The notes below the pieces were generated by a model that ran no database searches, was not told the DNA's origin, and was given only the letters and a program-made list of their open reading frames with translations. From the NCBI GenBank assembly GCA_043816955.1, contig JBDRHL010000198.1, forward strand, positions 1 through 60,773: 60,773 bases of DNA, given 5' to 3'. This DNA is from JBDRHL01 sp043816955. GTDB taxonomy: Bacteria; Planctomycetota; Phycisphaerae; Sedimentisphaerales; CAYZTY01. Position numbers and translations under genes: made by a program. Below, piece by piece: positions 42,411-52,033 of the stretch. The stretch's first letter is position 1; every line of letters begins with the position of its first letter.

Positions 42411-44186
42411 CTAATCCACCCGCTCCATAAAGACAATTTCAGGGCTGAGTACCTTTCTGACGCGCATCAGGTACAGTGCCGGCGAGAAAATACTTTTCGC
42501 AGGCGGGGTGAAACGCGGCCCGAATTCAGCTATCATCCGGTACCCCATCTTTTCCGCAAGGAGCTTCTCCCGGAATTCCTGATCAAAATGAATCGGGTCA
42601 AGATACCACATATCCGACATGGCGATCAGTTTGGGCCTGTCCTTTATTGACTCAGCGGTCGTGCCCCGCCACTTGTGCGCATATCGAACCTTGTACCCTT
42701 CATTAGCTGAGCGGGGCATATATGTGCGGGGAGAAATAAATGTTATTACGTCGGTCTGTTTATTTACATTGTCCCGTATCCATGCTTCTGCCCTGTATCG
42801 TGATTCGTTTACCATTTCGGCGTCTATCGCTGCTGAAAACATGCCTGCGAGTATCACAACAACAACCAAGGGCAGATAGCGCAAAACAGCAGGTATCCTC
42901 TTGGCTTCAAGCAGATCTCTGCCTGCCAGTCCGAAAACGGCACCTAAAACCGTCAAACTCGGAAGATGATAGCGCGGCTGAACCTGCAGTGCCCCGATTG
43001 TAACGATTATATGAAAAGCCAGAAAAGCCGAGACCGCCCAGAGCGCTCTAGTGGGATACTTCCACGCGCAGTAAAGCAGTGAAAGCATAAGCGCGACAAA
43101 CATCGCCAGCCCGCAGTCCTGAAGTACACATCCGACAGCCCTTACAAAAAGCATCAGTTGGGGATTGAAGTAATCATATTTTATACTCATCCAGTGCCTG
43201 ACTCTCGCGGTAAAAGCAGCGTAATCAGTCAGGACGTTGTTCATAATCAAAAATACAATCGCAAAACAGATGGCTCCTGCCCAAAGCCGCTGATCGAGTA
43301 ATACCCTTGCCAGGCCGGCTGCACTGTGATATTTCCTCCAGTAGTAACAAGCCGCTGTGCCGATGGTGAACAGACCCACCCCTGCCAGATGCCCGTATGA
43401 TGCGTCTTTCGTACAGACAACCAGCCCCGCGAAAATCCCCGCTAATACGAAATAACGTAAAAGCGGCTTTTGCATACCCTTTACAAGCCAGTAGGCTGTC
43501 CAGATAAACCAGAACGTTACAGGTGTGTCCAGATTGCCGAGATGAGAAAAATATGTGAACTCCGCGCTGAGCATCAGTACCATCGCAGCGAGAAATCCGA
43601 CCAGCGAGTCTCTGCAAAGCAGTCTCGTCGCTGCGAAGACTCCCACCACCGCCCCCGCTGCCATTATCACTGTAACGATCCTTGAAATAAGAATCAGGGT
43701 CGAGATTCGATCGGTTGATCGCCAGTCCGCGTAAGTTCTGCCGGTCCGGCTGTCGCGGTAATGAAACGGCTCCTTTTCCCAGTGCTTTATGAAGGGCTTG
43801 TAAAGCATCCCGGTTATGATAAATTGCGCTCTGGGATATCGCTCAATTACGGGATTTCCCTCTTTATCCACCAGCAGATTCCCGCCGGCATCCTGCATCC
43901 GCCAGGATTTAAAGAGTCGCGGCATCATTTGCACGGTTTTAAGGCCTGCGATGGAGTCCGAATTCCACGGCGTGTTTTCAGGCAGACCCCACTTTATACC
44001 CACGCTGTTCAGCCCCGCTGTCGCGATAATCAGGATCAGCACCCCTGCCCAGCCGGGCAGTGGAATAGCCGACTGTCGAAGCGGCCTTATTGCTGTCTGG
44101 CTTTTTAGCCAGCTTTCCGGAAGGGCGGTTTTCTTATCTTCTGATTTTTCGTGGCGGGAAACCTTTTTGTTAACGCTCATACTCAT
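42411..44186 (-). CDS. Glycosyltransferase family 39-like membrane protein
   Basis: The 591-residue protein has a charged N-terminus, a first membrane segment (GWAGVLILIIATAGLNSVG), the GT-C acidic loop ENTPWNSDSIAG and about ten further membrane segments, with a C-terminal periplasmic part after about residue 470. ArnT/PMT relatives transfer sugars from polyprenyl phosphate. Its start overlaps the stop of the GT2 gene by four bases (ATGA), which indicates strong coupling: the GT2 enzyme could make the polyprenyl-phosphate sugar that this enzyme uses. Confidence 0.83.
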   Translation of the reverse strand: MSMSVNKKVSRHEKSEDKKTALPESWLKSQTAIRPLRQSAIPLPGWAGVLILIIATAGLNSVGIKWGLPENTPWNSDSIAGLKTVQMMPRLFKSWRMQDAGGNLLVDKEGNPVIERYPRAQFIITGMLYKPFIKHWEKEPFHYRDSRTGRTYADWRSTDRISTLILISRIVTVIMAAGAVVGVFAATRLLCRDSLVGFLAAMVLMLSAEFTYFSHLGNLDTPVTFWFIWTAYWLVKGMQKPLLRYFVLAGIFAGLVVCTKDASYGHLAGVGLFTIGTAACYYWRKYHSAAGLARVLLDQRLWAGAICFAIVFLIMNNVLTDYAAFTARVRHWMSIKYDYFNPQLMLFVRAVGCVLQDCGLAMFVALMLSLLYCAWKYPTRALWAVSAFLAFHIIVTIGALQVQPRYHLPSLTVLGAVFGLAGRDLLEAKRIPAVLRYLPLVVVVILAGMFSAAIDAEMVNESRYRAEAWIRDNVNKQTDVITFISPRTYMPRSANEGYKVRYAHKWRGTTAESIKDRPKLIAMSDMWYLDPIHFDQEFREKLLAEKMGYRMIAEFGPRFTPPAKSIFSPALYLMRVRKVLSPEIVFMERVD

Positions 44187-44989
44187 TCCGTGGATTTAGA
44201 TGGTTCAAATATCGCAAATTTTGATAAGCTGCATTTCTGCAGGCAGAATTGCGCTAAAGTGTACAAAGTCAAAAGCCCGTATTTGCTGCTTCTGATAAAG
44301 TTAATTGACGATGCCTCCCTGAAGTACCTGCAGGGAACAGGGGCATCGGCTATTTTAAAACCGAAATATGCTGCCTGCGCGAGGAACTGCGAATCGAATA
44401 CAAAATCATCGCTGTTTTTATGATAAGGGATGGTTTCCAGAACCTGCCGGGTATAACAGCGGAAACCGCTGTGAAAATCACCCAGGTTCTGCCCTAACAC
44501 CATGTTTTCCACAATAGTCAGCGCCCGATTGCTGATATACTTATAAAGCGGCATGCCTGATTTGAGCGTTTCGCTCCGTGTTCGTATCCGGCTTCCGAGC
44601 ATTACCTGACAGACGCCCGCTTCCATGAAGCCGAGAAAATAGGGGATCAGTCTCGAATCGTACTGGTAATCCGGGTGAAGCATTATGACAACATCGGCGC
44701 CGCGCTCAAGAGCGGCGTCATAACAGGTTTTCTGGTTTGCGCCATACCCCCCGTTGCTTTGCCGCTGGATAACGGTAAGCCCCAGCGACCTGGCAATTTC
44801 AACCGTATTATCTCTGCTGCAGTCATCGACGAGGATGATCTCCTTATAACAACCTTTTGGAATGTCGCGAACAGTTGCTTCGACGGTGCTCGCAGCGTTA
44901 TAGGCGGGCATCACGATAACGGGCTTGTCGAATCTTATGGTCTTTCTGTCCGGATGCAAAGTTTTCTCTTTGAAACCTGATTGCTCCAT
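44183..44989 (-). CDS. Family 2 glycosyltransferase (dolichol-/polyprenyl-phosphate sugar synthase type)
   Basis: The 268-residue protein has the GT2 opening VIVMPAYNAASTVEATV, LVDDCSRDNTVEIA and the metal-binding aspartate in MLHPDYQYD (usual DxD replaced by HPD). The segment QRQSNGGYGANQKTCYDAAL is typical of this family. There is no C-terminal membrane anchor, so it acts at the cytosolic face. The four-base overlap with the GT39-like gene suggests the pair works as donor synthase and transferase. Confidence 0.86.
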   Translation of the reverse strand: MEQSGFKEKTLHPDRKTIRFDKPVIVMPAYNAASTVEATVRDIPKGCYKEIILVDDCSRDNTVEIARSLGLTVIQRQSNGGYGANQKTCYDAALERGADVVIMLHPDYQYDSRLIPYFLGFMEAGVCQVMLGSRIRTRSETLKSGMPLYKYISNRALTIVENMVLGQNLGDFHSGFRCYTRQVLETIPYHKNSDDFVFDSQFLAQAAYFGFKIADAPVPCRYFREASSINFIRSSKYGLLTLYTLAQFCLQKCSLSKFAIFEPSKSTE

Positions 44990-45027
44990 TCACCGATCTC
45001 CAGGAGTGCTGCTGCGCCTATGCCAAA

Positions 45028-45285
45028 TCAATCAACTGCTATTACTTCTTTTACTTCGGGCACTTTTTCCTTAAGGAGCCGTTCAACCCCCATTTTCAGG
45101 GTCATCCGTGCACCGGGACACCCTCGGCAGGCACCCTGAAGCCGCACTTTTACCGAGTTATCCTCTTCGATGCCGACCAGCTCGATATCTCCGCCGTCGT
45201 TTTGAAGCATCGGCCTGATGGAATCAATTACTTCGTCCACTTTTTCCTTGAAAGTTCTTTCGCCGCATCCACATTTTTCACACAT
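45028..45285 (-). CDS. NifU-domain Fe-S scaffold protein
   Basis: The 85-residue protein has 'DEVIDSIRPMLQNDGGDIELV' in two parts and the cluster-binding CRGCPGARMTLKMGVE motif (CxxC) of the NifU C-terminal domain, which passes Fe-S clusters to target proteins. An additional N-terminal CEKCGCGE offers three more cysteines. ATG 45285 is used because GGAGA lies just upstream; a longer frame would add an unrelated 26 residues. Confidence 0.9.
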   Translation of the reverse strand: MCEKCGCGERTFKEKVDEVIDSIRPMLQNDGGDIELVGIEEDNSVKVRLQGACRGCPGARMTLKMGVERLLKEKVPEVKEVIAVD

Positions 45286-45501
45286 GGCAGTTCTCCACAA
45301 AAAAATACCTAAGAGGCAATTATACCATCTTCCTGCCCCCAGGCCAGTACCTGTAGTAAACAAACGGTAAATATTCCTTTATTTCTGCGTATAATTTCCT
45401 AGAATTGCCTGAATAAGGCTGTTTATGCCATATATTTCACAGTGTTTTTGAAAATAGGCAATATATCTCTTGCTGTCAAAAGGAGTTAAAGACAATCTCC
45501 G

Positions 45502-47520
45502 ATGAGTCTGAAAAACCCCAGCCTGTTTTTGGTGTTTACCTTATGCATTGTTATTGCGACAGTTGCGGTGTACCTGCAATGCTGGCGTCATGACTTTATA
45601 AACTTTGATGACCCCGGTTACGTTACCGAGAACATACATGTCAAAAAAGGCCTTAATTGGGAAAATGTTTTATGGGCGTTTACCACTTTTGACCAGAGCA
45701 ACTGGCACCCGCTGACATGGCTTTCCCATATGGCCGATTGCGAGCTTTTCGGTCTGGCACCGGGCCCTCACCACATGGTAAACGTCCTGCTGCATCTGCT
45801 CAATACGGTCGGCTTGTTTTACGTCTTTTACCGAATGACAAACAGGCTCTGGACAACTGCCTTTATAGCCTCACTTTTTGCCCTTCACCCTCTTCATATT
45901 GAATCAGTCGCGTGGATTTCCGAGCGAAAAGATGTCCTAAGCACGTTTTTCTGGATTCTGACAATGATACTCTATCTGGGGTATATTCGCTGCCCGCAGC
46001 GGAAACGATATTGGCTGGTCATCGTCTGCTATGCTCTGGGCCTGATGGCCAAGCCCATGCTTGTTACGCTGCCTGTTGTCCTCATCCTCCTGGACTTTTG
46101 GCCTTTGGGCCGTTTCCAACCAGCCGGGCCTGCCGGGAAAATCGCGTATTACCATCTCATTGTGGAAAAAATTCCCTTATTTATCCTCGCCGCCCTTGCC
46201 TCGATTGTTACTTTCATTGCCCAGCGAGAGGGAGGAAGTGTTGCTACGATTGACCAGATCCCTCTGCTTACCCGGCTGTCCAATGTTTTTGTATCCTATT
46301 CGGCATACATTTTCAAAATGTTCCGGCCATTAAATCTGGCGGTTTTTTATCCATATCCCGCTTACGGCGTGCCGCTCCGGCAGGGATTGGTCTGTTTTGC
46401 GGTTATCCTCTGCACAACGATCGCGGCGGTTTGTCTTATCAGGACCATGCCCTGGGTTTTTACCGGCTGGTTCTGGTATATTATCACCCTCCTGCCGGTA
46501 ATAGGTCTGGTGCAGATCGGCGCCCAGGCAAGGGCGGACCGCTATACTTATATCCCGCTGATCGGCTTATTTATCATCATCGCCTGGACAGCCCGGGAGC
46601 TTCTATGTCGGCACCGTTTTCTAAAGCCCGTATTTGGCATATGTGCGATATTGGTGATTGTGCTTCTGGCGATATGCAGCCGGCGTTATCTTGAAAAATG
46701 GCACGATAACTCCACACTTCTCGAACATGCCCTCACCGTTGCCGGCCCCAGCACGACTATACACGGCAATCTGGGCTCGACATACCTCAAAGCCGGTAAA
46801 ATCGAGCAGGCTGTGAAACATCTCCATGCCGCCCTGAGAATTAAACAAAACGATTTCAGGGCGCATGACGCCCTGGCGCTCGCCCTGTCCAGACAGGGCA
46901 GAATCGACGAGGCTGTGTCGCATTGGAACGAAGCTATCGCTGCTAATCCATCATATGTTGCCGCATATAATAACCTTGCCGTTGCCTATGCCGAGCACGG
47001 CAGAACAGATGAGGCCATAGCCTGCTATCGCAAAGCACTTGAAATAAATCCCGATCTGCCCGAAGCCAGGAACAACCTTGGTAATGCCCTGCTAAGTCAA
47101 GGTAAAACGGACCAAGCCGTTGCTGAATACAAAATTGCCATCGACCTTGATCCCGGCTATGCCAGGGCCCATTATAATCTGGCAATAGTCCTGGAAAAGG
47201 TGGGAAAAACGGAGGAGGCAATAGCCCACTACAGAAGGGCAATTGCCCTGAAAGTTGATTATATCAGTGCCCGTCACAATCTGGGCAACTGTCTGGCCGC
47301 GGCAGGGGAGTTAACAGAGGCCATACAGCAATTCGAGGCAATCCTGAATGCCGGTAATGATGATGCGCAGATTCATTACAAACTGGGTGTGCTTTATGAC
47401 AGGATCGGCAAAATTTACCCCGCCCTTGAACATCTAAACCGGGCTCTACAAATTGATCCTTCTGACAAAAAGGCCGCTGAGGAACTCGCCCGCATAAAAA
47501 AACGGTTTGAAAGTGAATAA
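45502..47520 (+). CDS. TMTC-like membrane protein with C-terminal TPR repeats
   Basis: The 672-residue protein has an N-terminal GT-C-like membrane half (about 11 segments; the first loop has FINFDDPGYV with paired Asp, and HPLTWLSHMADC and HPLHIESVAWISERKD follow). A soluble half with about eight TPR units begins near residue 410 (repeat pattern NNLAVAYAEHGRTDEAIACY). This is the layout of TMTC O-mannosyltransferase relatives found in many planctomycetes. It probably glycosylates exported proteins, but this is inferred from the family. Confidence 0.83.
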   Translation: MSLKNPSLFLVFTLCIVIATVAVYLQCWRHDFINFDDPGYVTENIHVKKGLNWENVLWAFTTFDQSNWHPLTWLSHMADCELFGLAPGPHHMVNVLLHLLNTVGLFYVFYRMTNRLWTTAFIASLFALHPLHIESVAWISERKDVLSTFFWILTMILYLGYIRCPQRKRYWLVIVCYALGLMAKPMLVTLPVVLILLDFWPLGRFQPAGPAGKIAYYHLIVEKIPLFILAALASIVTFIAQREGGSVATIDQIPLLTRLSNVFVSYSAYIFKMFRPLNLAVFYPYPAYGVPLRQGLVCFAVILCTTIAAVCLIRTMPWVFTGWFWYIITLLPVIGLVQIGAQARADRYTYIPLIGLFIIIAWTARELLCRHRFLKPVFGICAILVIVLLAICSRRYLEKWHDNSTLLEHALTVAGPSTTIHGNLGSTYLKAGKIEQAVKHLHAALRIKQNDFRAHDALALALSRQGRIDEAVSHWNEAIAANPSYVAAYNNLAVAYAEHGRTDEAIACYRKALEINPDLPEARNNLGNALLSQGKTDQAVAEYKIAIDLDPGYARAHYNLAIVLEKVGKTEEAIAHYRRAIALKVDYISARHNLGNCLAAAGELTEAIQQFEAILNAGNDDAQIHYKLGVLYDRIGKIYPALEHLNRALQIDPSDKKAAEELARIKKRFESE

Positions 47521-47652
47521 TTTTTCATTTCTACCCTTGCAATCCGTTCAAAGCGATTATAATTGCCTCCCAATGGCACCGCGTAAGGTAAGCTGCAAAT
47601 TTAAGGCCAAGCAGAATTATGAGTTCTATATAGTAGTTGTCCGAGCCAGAGT

Positions 47653-49647
47653 ATGGCTAGATTCATCGGTATTGATGCCCTTCCTTCATCTAATCAAAAA
47701 ACAATTCAACGGCATGATTTCAGGGGAATCGACCGTGCACTGCTTGAAAGTATGCTGCTGTATAACCGTCAAAGCAAGGTGTTTATTTACACTGATATGA
47801 CACCCGTCAAGGCGGCCTGGCGAGCGGCAATGCGCCTCGCCCTGGAACAGGTTGTCGCAAAGATTTGCCCTGATACGATCTCCAGCCGCGACAGAGTTCT
47901 GTACAGCAGCCGGCCACCAGGTTTTTATCGGGACGAATCAGCCGGTCTTCGGTGCTGCTGCATTTTGAAAACCGACACCCGACCTGCAGGAATATTTCAG
48001 TCGTTTTCCTCAGTACAAGCCGCTGAGCTGCCATAATCCGGGCGGGTCATCCATATGTCCCTCACATCCTGCTTTGTGGAAAATGCTGCGTGCCAATCTT
48101 CAGGATATAGATGCACAACATAGGCGACTGGTACCGCTACAACCCCGTTATCGATCTGGAAAAGATAATATCGGATCTGCCAGAGGATATACTTTTCTCG
48201 ACGAAATTGTATTGTCCTGTCGCTTTCGACTGCTCCCTAAATGCCCGCCACAGTATATGGATCGACAAAATTCCGCACCGCCTTATTGTCGCACTGGGCA
48301 TGGATAACGCCAACCAGACCCCCAACGATTTTCTTCTGACAGGTGCCTTTAGCAGAATGGCGAAATTGGTACAGCCATGCAAAAATGCCGGCGTACTGGG
48401 CATCAGCTATTCTATCGCTTCCAACTGGTGGGGGCTGCCTCTCCTGGAAATACTCAATAAACTTAGCTGGCCCGACGGCCTTAAAAGCACCCAGCAGGCT
48501 CTTGCCGAATGGAGTCAGAAGTATTTCGGGAAAACGGCTGCTCCTGCCGTGCTCGGGTTCTGGTGCGCAGCGAACAAATCACCGACAGGATACATCCTGC
48601 ACTCTATTTCATCAATACCCGCAACCAAATGACCGAGTGGAACCGCATGACTTATCTTCGCCCTACATACTAAGTGAGATTCCCAGTGATACAAGGGGCA
48701 AATCGCTAATTGAGATACTCTGCAGCACTTCGACACTTAATCGAAAAATTGTCGATGAAACCGTAAAATCCCTGAACGTTGCAGATCTGGTATCTGCCAA
48801 CTCTTCAGATCTGAAAAAAGCTCGGGCTCAGAGAGAACACAATCAATCAAGGCTCGATGAGATGCTGGATCTGAATGTGGAGACATTGCATTCTACAAAC
48901 GCTTATCATAACTACATCGCTGCTTAATTATTTTATCATCTTGCCGAACAGTATTATCGGCAGGATATGTCAAGGCCGGGCCGTAACGCCGGGGCCGAAG
49001 CCTTCTGGTATCTGCTCAAAGCTCTTGACTCGGTGCATTATTACGTCGGCAGGAACGATCAGTTTCCTACTTTGACTTATTATTATTTTCAAAACATCCA
49101 CAAAGAGCTGGAGCGTTTTTCGTGGATACTAAACTACAAATCGGCCCTGAAGCGGATAGAGAAGGGTCAAACAGTCCTGCTGTTTTCCGACGATATACCG
49201 CGAAGAGACAATGAAGGCATAGTTCTTGAAAAACTCCTGGGCCTGAAACTGCAGGGGACAAAACTTATACCCTCTGAGGATAGACCGCTGTACCGATGGA
49301 AGCCGGATGCGCGAGCGGATAAAATCTGGTACGACGGCGTGGAGATATTGTTGAGCAGATATGGCAAAGGATGGATTGCTTACTGTAGCGCGGAAGAAAT
49401 TAATCCGGAAATCGTTAAATGGCCAGCGCCAATGCCGCGCATGAAAATACAGCAGAAAGATATGCTCTGCTCATTGTTTGCCGAGCTGGGCATGGAAGAT
49501 ACAGCCAGACCAAAGATGTCAAATTTCGAAAAAATCAAAGGCCCGCTCTATTGGCACGGCCCGCTTTACAATTCCGGCAACTGTCTCGAAACCGTGCGAT
49601 TCTATAAACTGCTGCCTGTCGATCACTTCGGCTGGGCGATCGGATAA
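47653..49647 (+). pseudogene. Large decayed gene, family unidentified
   Basis: Four pieces in changing frames join into one product of about 650 residues. Piece A, 47653-48036 (MARFIGIDALPSSNQ...); piece B, about 48074 into 48111-48632 (IGDWYRYNPVIDLEKI, LIVALGMDNANQTP, NWWGLPLLEILNKLSWPDG); piece C, about 48633-48926 (GKSLIEILCSTSTLN); piece D, to 49647 in the same frame as C but after a TAA at 48925-48927. There are at least three frameshifts and one nonsense codon. The segment with ALAEWSQKYFG recalls large glycoside-hydrolase or DUF4838-like proteins, but I cannot name it. Neighbouring genes are intact, so this is likely real decay. Confidence 0.75.
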
Positions 49648-49686
49648 AACCGCCCAACCCCACAGGCTCTTAATTTCGAACTATCT

Positions 49687-50097
49687 TCAGTGCTGCGTTT
49701 CAACAAAGTTGACTTTCCCCAGCTTTACCCCTTTTAAGCTGACGATTTTTTCTGCCATTTTCTGTATTTCGCCGACCCTGCCCCGTAGAACAACAATTTC
49801 AAGACAGTCCTGATGCGTTATGTGTATGTGCATCGAGGAAATCGTTTTGAGCAAATGACTGTGCTGCAGTTCCAGCAGTTTTTGCGCCAATGCTGCAGCA
49901 TGATGATCGTACACGATAAACACTGCCGCGACCGCCTTGGTCTTCGAATCGCTGAGTTTCTTCCTGCTCAGTTCCTGCCGGATCATGTCACGAATCGCCT
50001 CCGAACGGCTATCGTAACCTTTCTGCTTTATGAGCCTGTCAAAATCCCCTAACAAACCGCTTTCCAGTGATACCCCGATGCGCTCTACTTTACTCAT
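49687..50097 (-). CDS. nikR: Nickel-responsive repressor NikR
   Basis: The 136-residue protein has an N-terminal ribbon-helix-helix (ERIGVSLESGLLGDFDRLI, GYDSRSEAIRDMIRQEL) and a C-terminal ACT-like nickel domain with the ligand set: His in YDHHAA region, HIHIT and the cysteine in HQDCLE. In E. coli the nickel site is His76, His87, His89 and Cys95, matching this order. It is divergent from the nickel transporter and probably represses it and itself. Confidence 0.93.
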   Translation of the reverse strand: MSKVERIGVSLESGLLGDFDRLIKQKGYDSRSEAIRDMIRQELSRKKLSDSKTKAVAAVFIVYDHHAAALAQKLLELQHSHLLKTISSMHIHITHQDCLEIVVLRGRVGEIQKMAEKIVSLKGVKLGKVNFVETQH

Positions 50098-50199
50098 GGC
50101 AACTCCTTATGCAAACTCAATTGATACCAATTGTAGCCTGTTTTGCGCAGAATAAAAGTCAAATTTTCCTCTTGACGTGGTAACACAAATTATATATTC

Positions 50200-50211
50200 T
50201 TATGCGCATAA
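50200..50211. promoter_or_regulatory. Candidate operator between nikR and the nickel transporter
   Basis: TTATGCGCATAA is a perfect 12-base palindrome 22 bases before the nikMN start. TTATGC also occurs at 50107-50112 near nikR, and GTAACAC at 50180-50186 equals a half-site of the GTGTTAC-n-GTAACAC type proposed for some NikR proteins, but no partner half is seen at the expected distance. Either could be the NikR site. Confidence 0.4.
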
Positions 50212-50233
50212 AATCTTATCCCGGAGCCTTATC

Positions 50234-51247
50234 ATGCACATGCAGAATGAGCTTTTGTCCCTGCCCGTTGCCGCGGGCACCATCGCTGTTGCTGCCGTAT
50301 CGCTCGGTTCTCTCTGCCGAAAGGCGGGAAAAGCACTTTCCTCTCAGACAAGAGTGCTCATGGGGCTTCTCGGAGCCTTTGTCTTTGCAGCCCAGATGGT
50401 CAATTTTCCTCTTCCATTGATGCCCGGCACCAGCGGCCACATGGTCGGTGCCGTTCTGCTGGCGATAATTCTCGGCCCCAACCAGGCTGCTATCACACTT
50501 GCTTCGGTGGTTATTATCCAGTGTCTGGTTTTTCAGGATGGAGGGCTGATCGCACTTGGCTGCAACATAATTAATATCGCAATCGTTCCTTCTTATGTAG
50601 GCTATTATATGTATCGACTCCTGCAGCGAAGACGAACTTCACCTTTTTCAGAATATCTCTCTGCGGTATTTGCCTCTATAGCTGCCCTTGCTGCTGGCGC
50701 GGTTCTCGTCCCCATACAGGCCGCTCTGTCCGGTGTTCTGCTGATTCCTTTTCACACTTTTCTGTTTACCATGCTTGCCGTCCATCTTCTCATAGGCTTG
50801 ATCGAGGGCATTATAACCGCTTCAGTCATTGCCTATATAAGAAAAGTTCGGCCCGATATTCTTCACACTAGCGTCCAGACCCTTGGCCCTGTGAGCTCAA
50901 AGGCATTTTACTGCATGTTAATAATTTCCATAGTGATAATAGCGGCAGGCCTGTCACTTTTTGCCAGCGACCTGCCAGACGGCCTTGAATGGAGCTATAA
51001 GGAAAGACCGGACCAGCCCGCTTTTGAAAGGGTTATTAAAAATCCCGGCGCTGCCGTTGTCGCTGCTGACCGGCTGCAGCAAAAATATTCCCCAATGCCC
51101 GATTACACTCTGCGAGCCGAAGCAGTCAAAGATGCGCCAGCCTGGCAGAGTTTTGCCGGCATTGCAGGATCCGCCTTGACGATGGGGCTTGTCTGGCTGA
51201 CTGCCTTTTTGCTCAGGAAGACCAGCCGCTCCGGTGGAAATAAATAA
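50234..51247 (+). CDS. nikMN: Nickel ECF transporter substrate-binding subunit NikMN (CbiM-like with PDGLE domain)
   Basis: The 337-residue membrane protein begins MHMQNELLS: the Met-His N-terminus binds the metal in CbiM/NikM proteins, which supports ATG 50234, seven bases after GGAG. A second histidine is in GTSGHMVGAVLLA. Six or seven membrane segments follow, then a linker and ASDLPDGLEW, the PDGLE motif of NikN, and a last membrane helix. So M and N are fused. It overlaps nikQ by one base. Nickel, not cobalt, is inferred from NikR next to it. Confidence 0.9.
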   Translation: MHMQNELLSLPVAAGTIAVAAVSLGSLCRKAGKALSSQTRVLMGLLGAFVFAAQMVNFPLPLMPGTSGHMVGAVLLAIILGPNQAAITLASVVIIQCLVFQDGGLIALGCNIINIAIVPSYVGYYMYRLLQRRRTSPFSEYLSAVFASIAALAAGAVLVPIQAALSGVLLIPFHTFLFTMLAVHLLIGLIEGIITASVIAYIRKVRPDILHTSVQTLGPVSSKAFYCMLIISIVIIAAGLSLFASDLPDGLEWSYKERPDQPAFERVIKNPGAAVVAADRLQQKYSPMPDYTLRAEAVKDAPAWQSFAGIAGSALTMGLVWLTAFLLRKTSRSGGNK

Positions 51248-52023
51248 TGCACCATGCCTACATCGATAAATTCGCCTACCAGGATTCACCCGTACACCGG
51301 CTCGATCCAAGAATGAAATTTATCGCTGCGATTATCTTTACGGCTTTTGTCATATCTTTGCCCCGCCATGCTGTAGCCCTGCCTGTATGTTGTATCACAG
51401 GGCCATTTGTTGTACTCGTAATCGGCAAAACTCCTCTCAGATTTGTTCTGAAACATATCGCCATAACAAGCCCTCTCATAGCCGTCCTCGCGGCAAGTTG
51501 TATATTCTACGACCGTGCTGTGGTTGATATCGTCTTCGGCCCTTTTTCCTGGCAGAGTACAGCAGGTGCCCTGCGAGCAGCTTCCATTGTCATAAAATTC
51601 ACCGTTACTATGATGACGCTGACAGCCCTTGTTTCAACAACCAGGTTCTCGGATCTGTTGGCAGCAATACAAAAACTCGGTATTCCCCAGGTCCTTATCA
51701 TGCAGATCGCCATGCTCTACAGATACATCTTTCTGATCATAGATAATGCCGCCCATATACTCCAGGCGCGCAGTTGCCGAAAACTGCGCAATCTCGGCTT
51801 CAAAACAGAACTGAAAGTCGCCGCCGCTATGGTCGGAACCCTCCTGGTTACCAGCTTCAACCAGGCTCACGCTACCAGCCTCGCCATGCAGGCCCGCAGC
51901 TTCGATGGAAAATGGCGAACACTTTCACACATGAAACTCAAATTCGCTGATGCAGCCTTTGCTGCTGCGTTCATTATCTTCATCGCTGTGATGTGGTTTC
52001 TAGCGGCTCCGCGGACAAACTGA
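51247..52023 (+). CDS. nikQ: ECF transporter transmembrane subunit T (NikQ/CbiQ)
   Basis: The 258-residue membrane protein has HRLDPRMKFIAAIIFTAF near the N-terminus, about five membrane segments and the coupling-helix motif QARSCRKLRN, with a second such motif MQARSFDGKWRT that contacts the ATPase, as in CbiQ. Its ATG overlaps the last base of nikMN, which indicates tight coupling. Confidence 0.92.
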   Translation: MHHAYIDKFAYQDSPVHRLDPRMKFIAAIIFTAFVISLPRHAVALPVCCITGPFVVLVIGKTPLRFVLKHIAITSPLIAVLAASCIFYDRAVVDIVFGPFSWQSTAGALRAASIVIKFTVTMMTLTALVSTTRFSDLLAAIQKLGIPQVLIMQIAMLYRYIFLIIDNAAHILQARSCRKLRNLGFKTELKVAAAMVGTLLVTSFNQAHATSLAMQARSFDGKWRTLSHMKLKFADAAFAAAFIIFIAVMWFLAAPRTN

Positions 52024-52033
52024 GGAAAGACCA

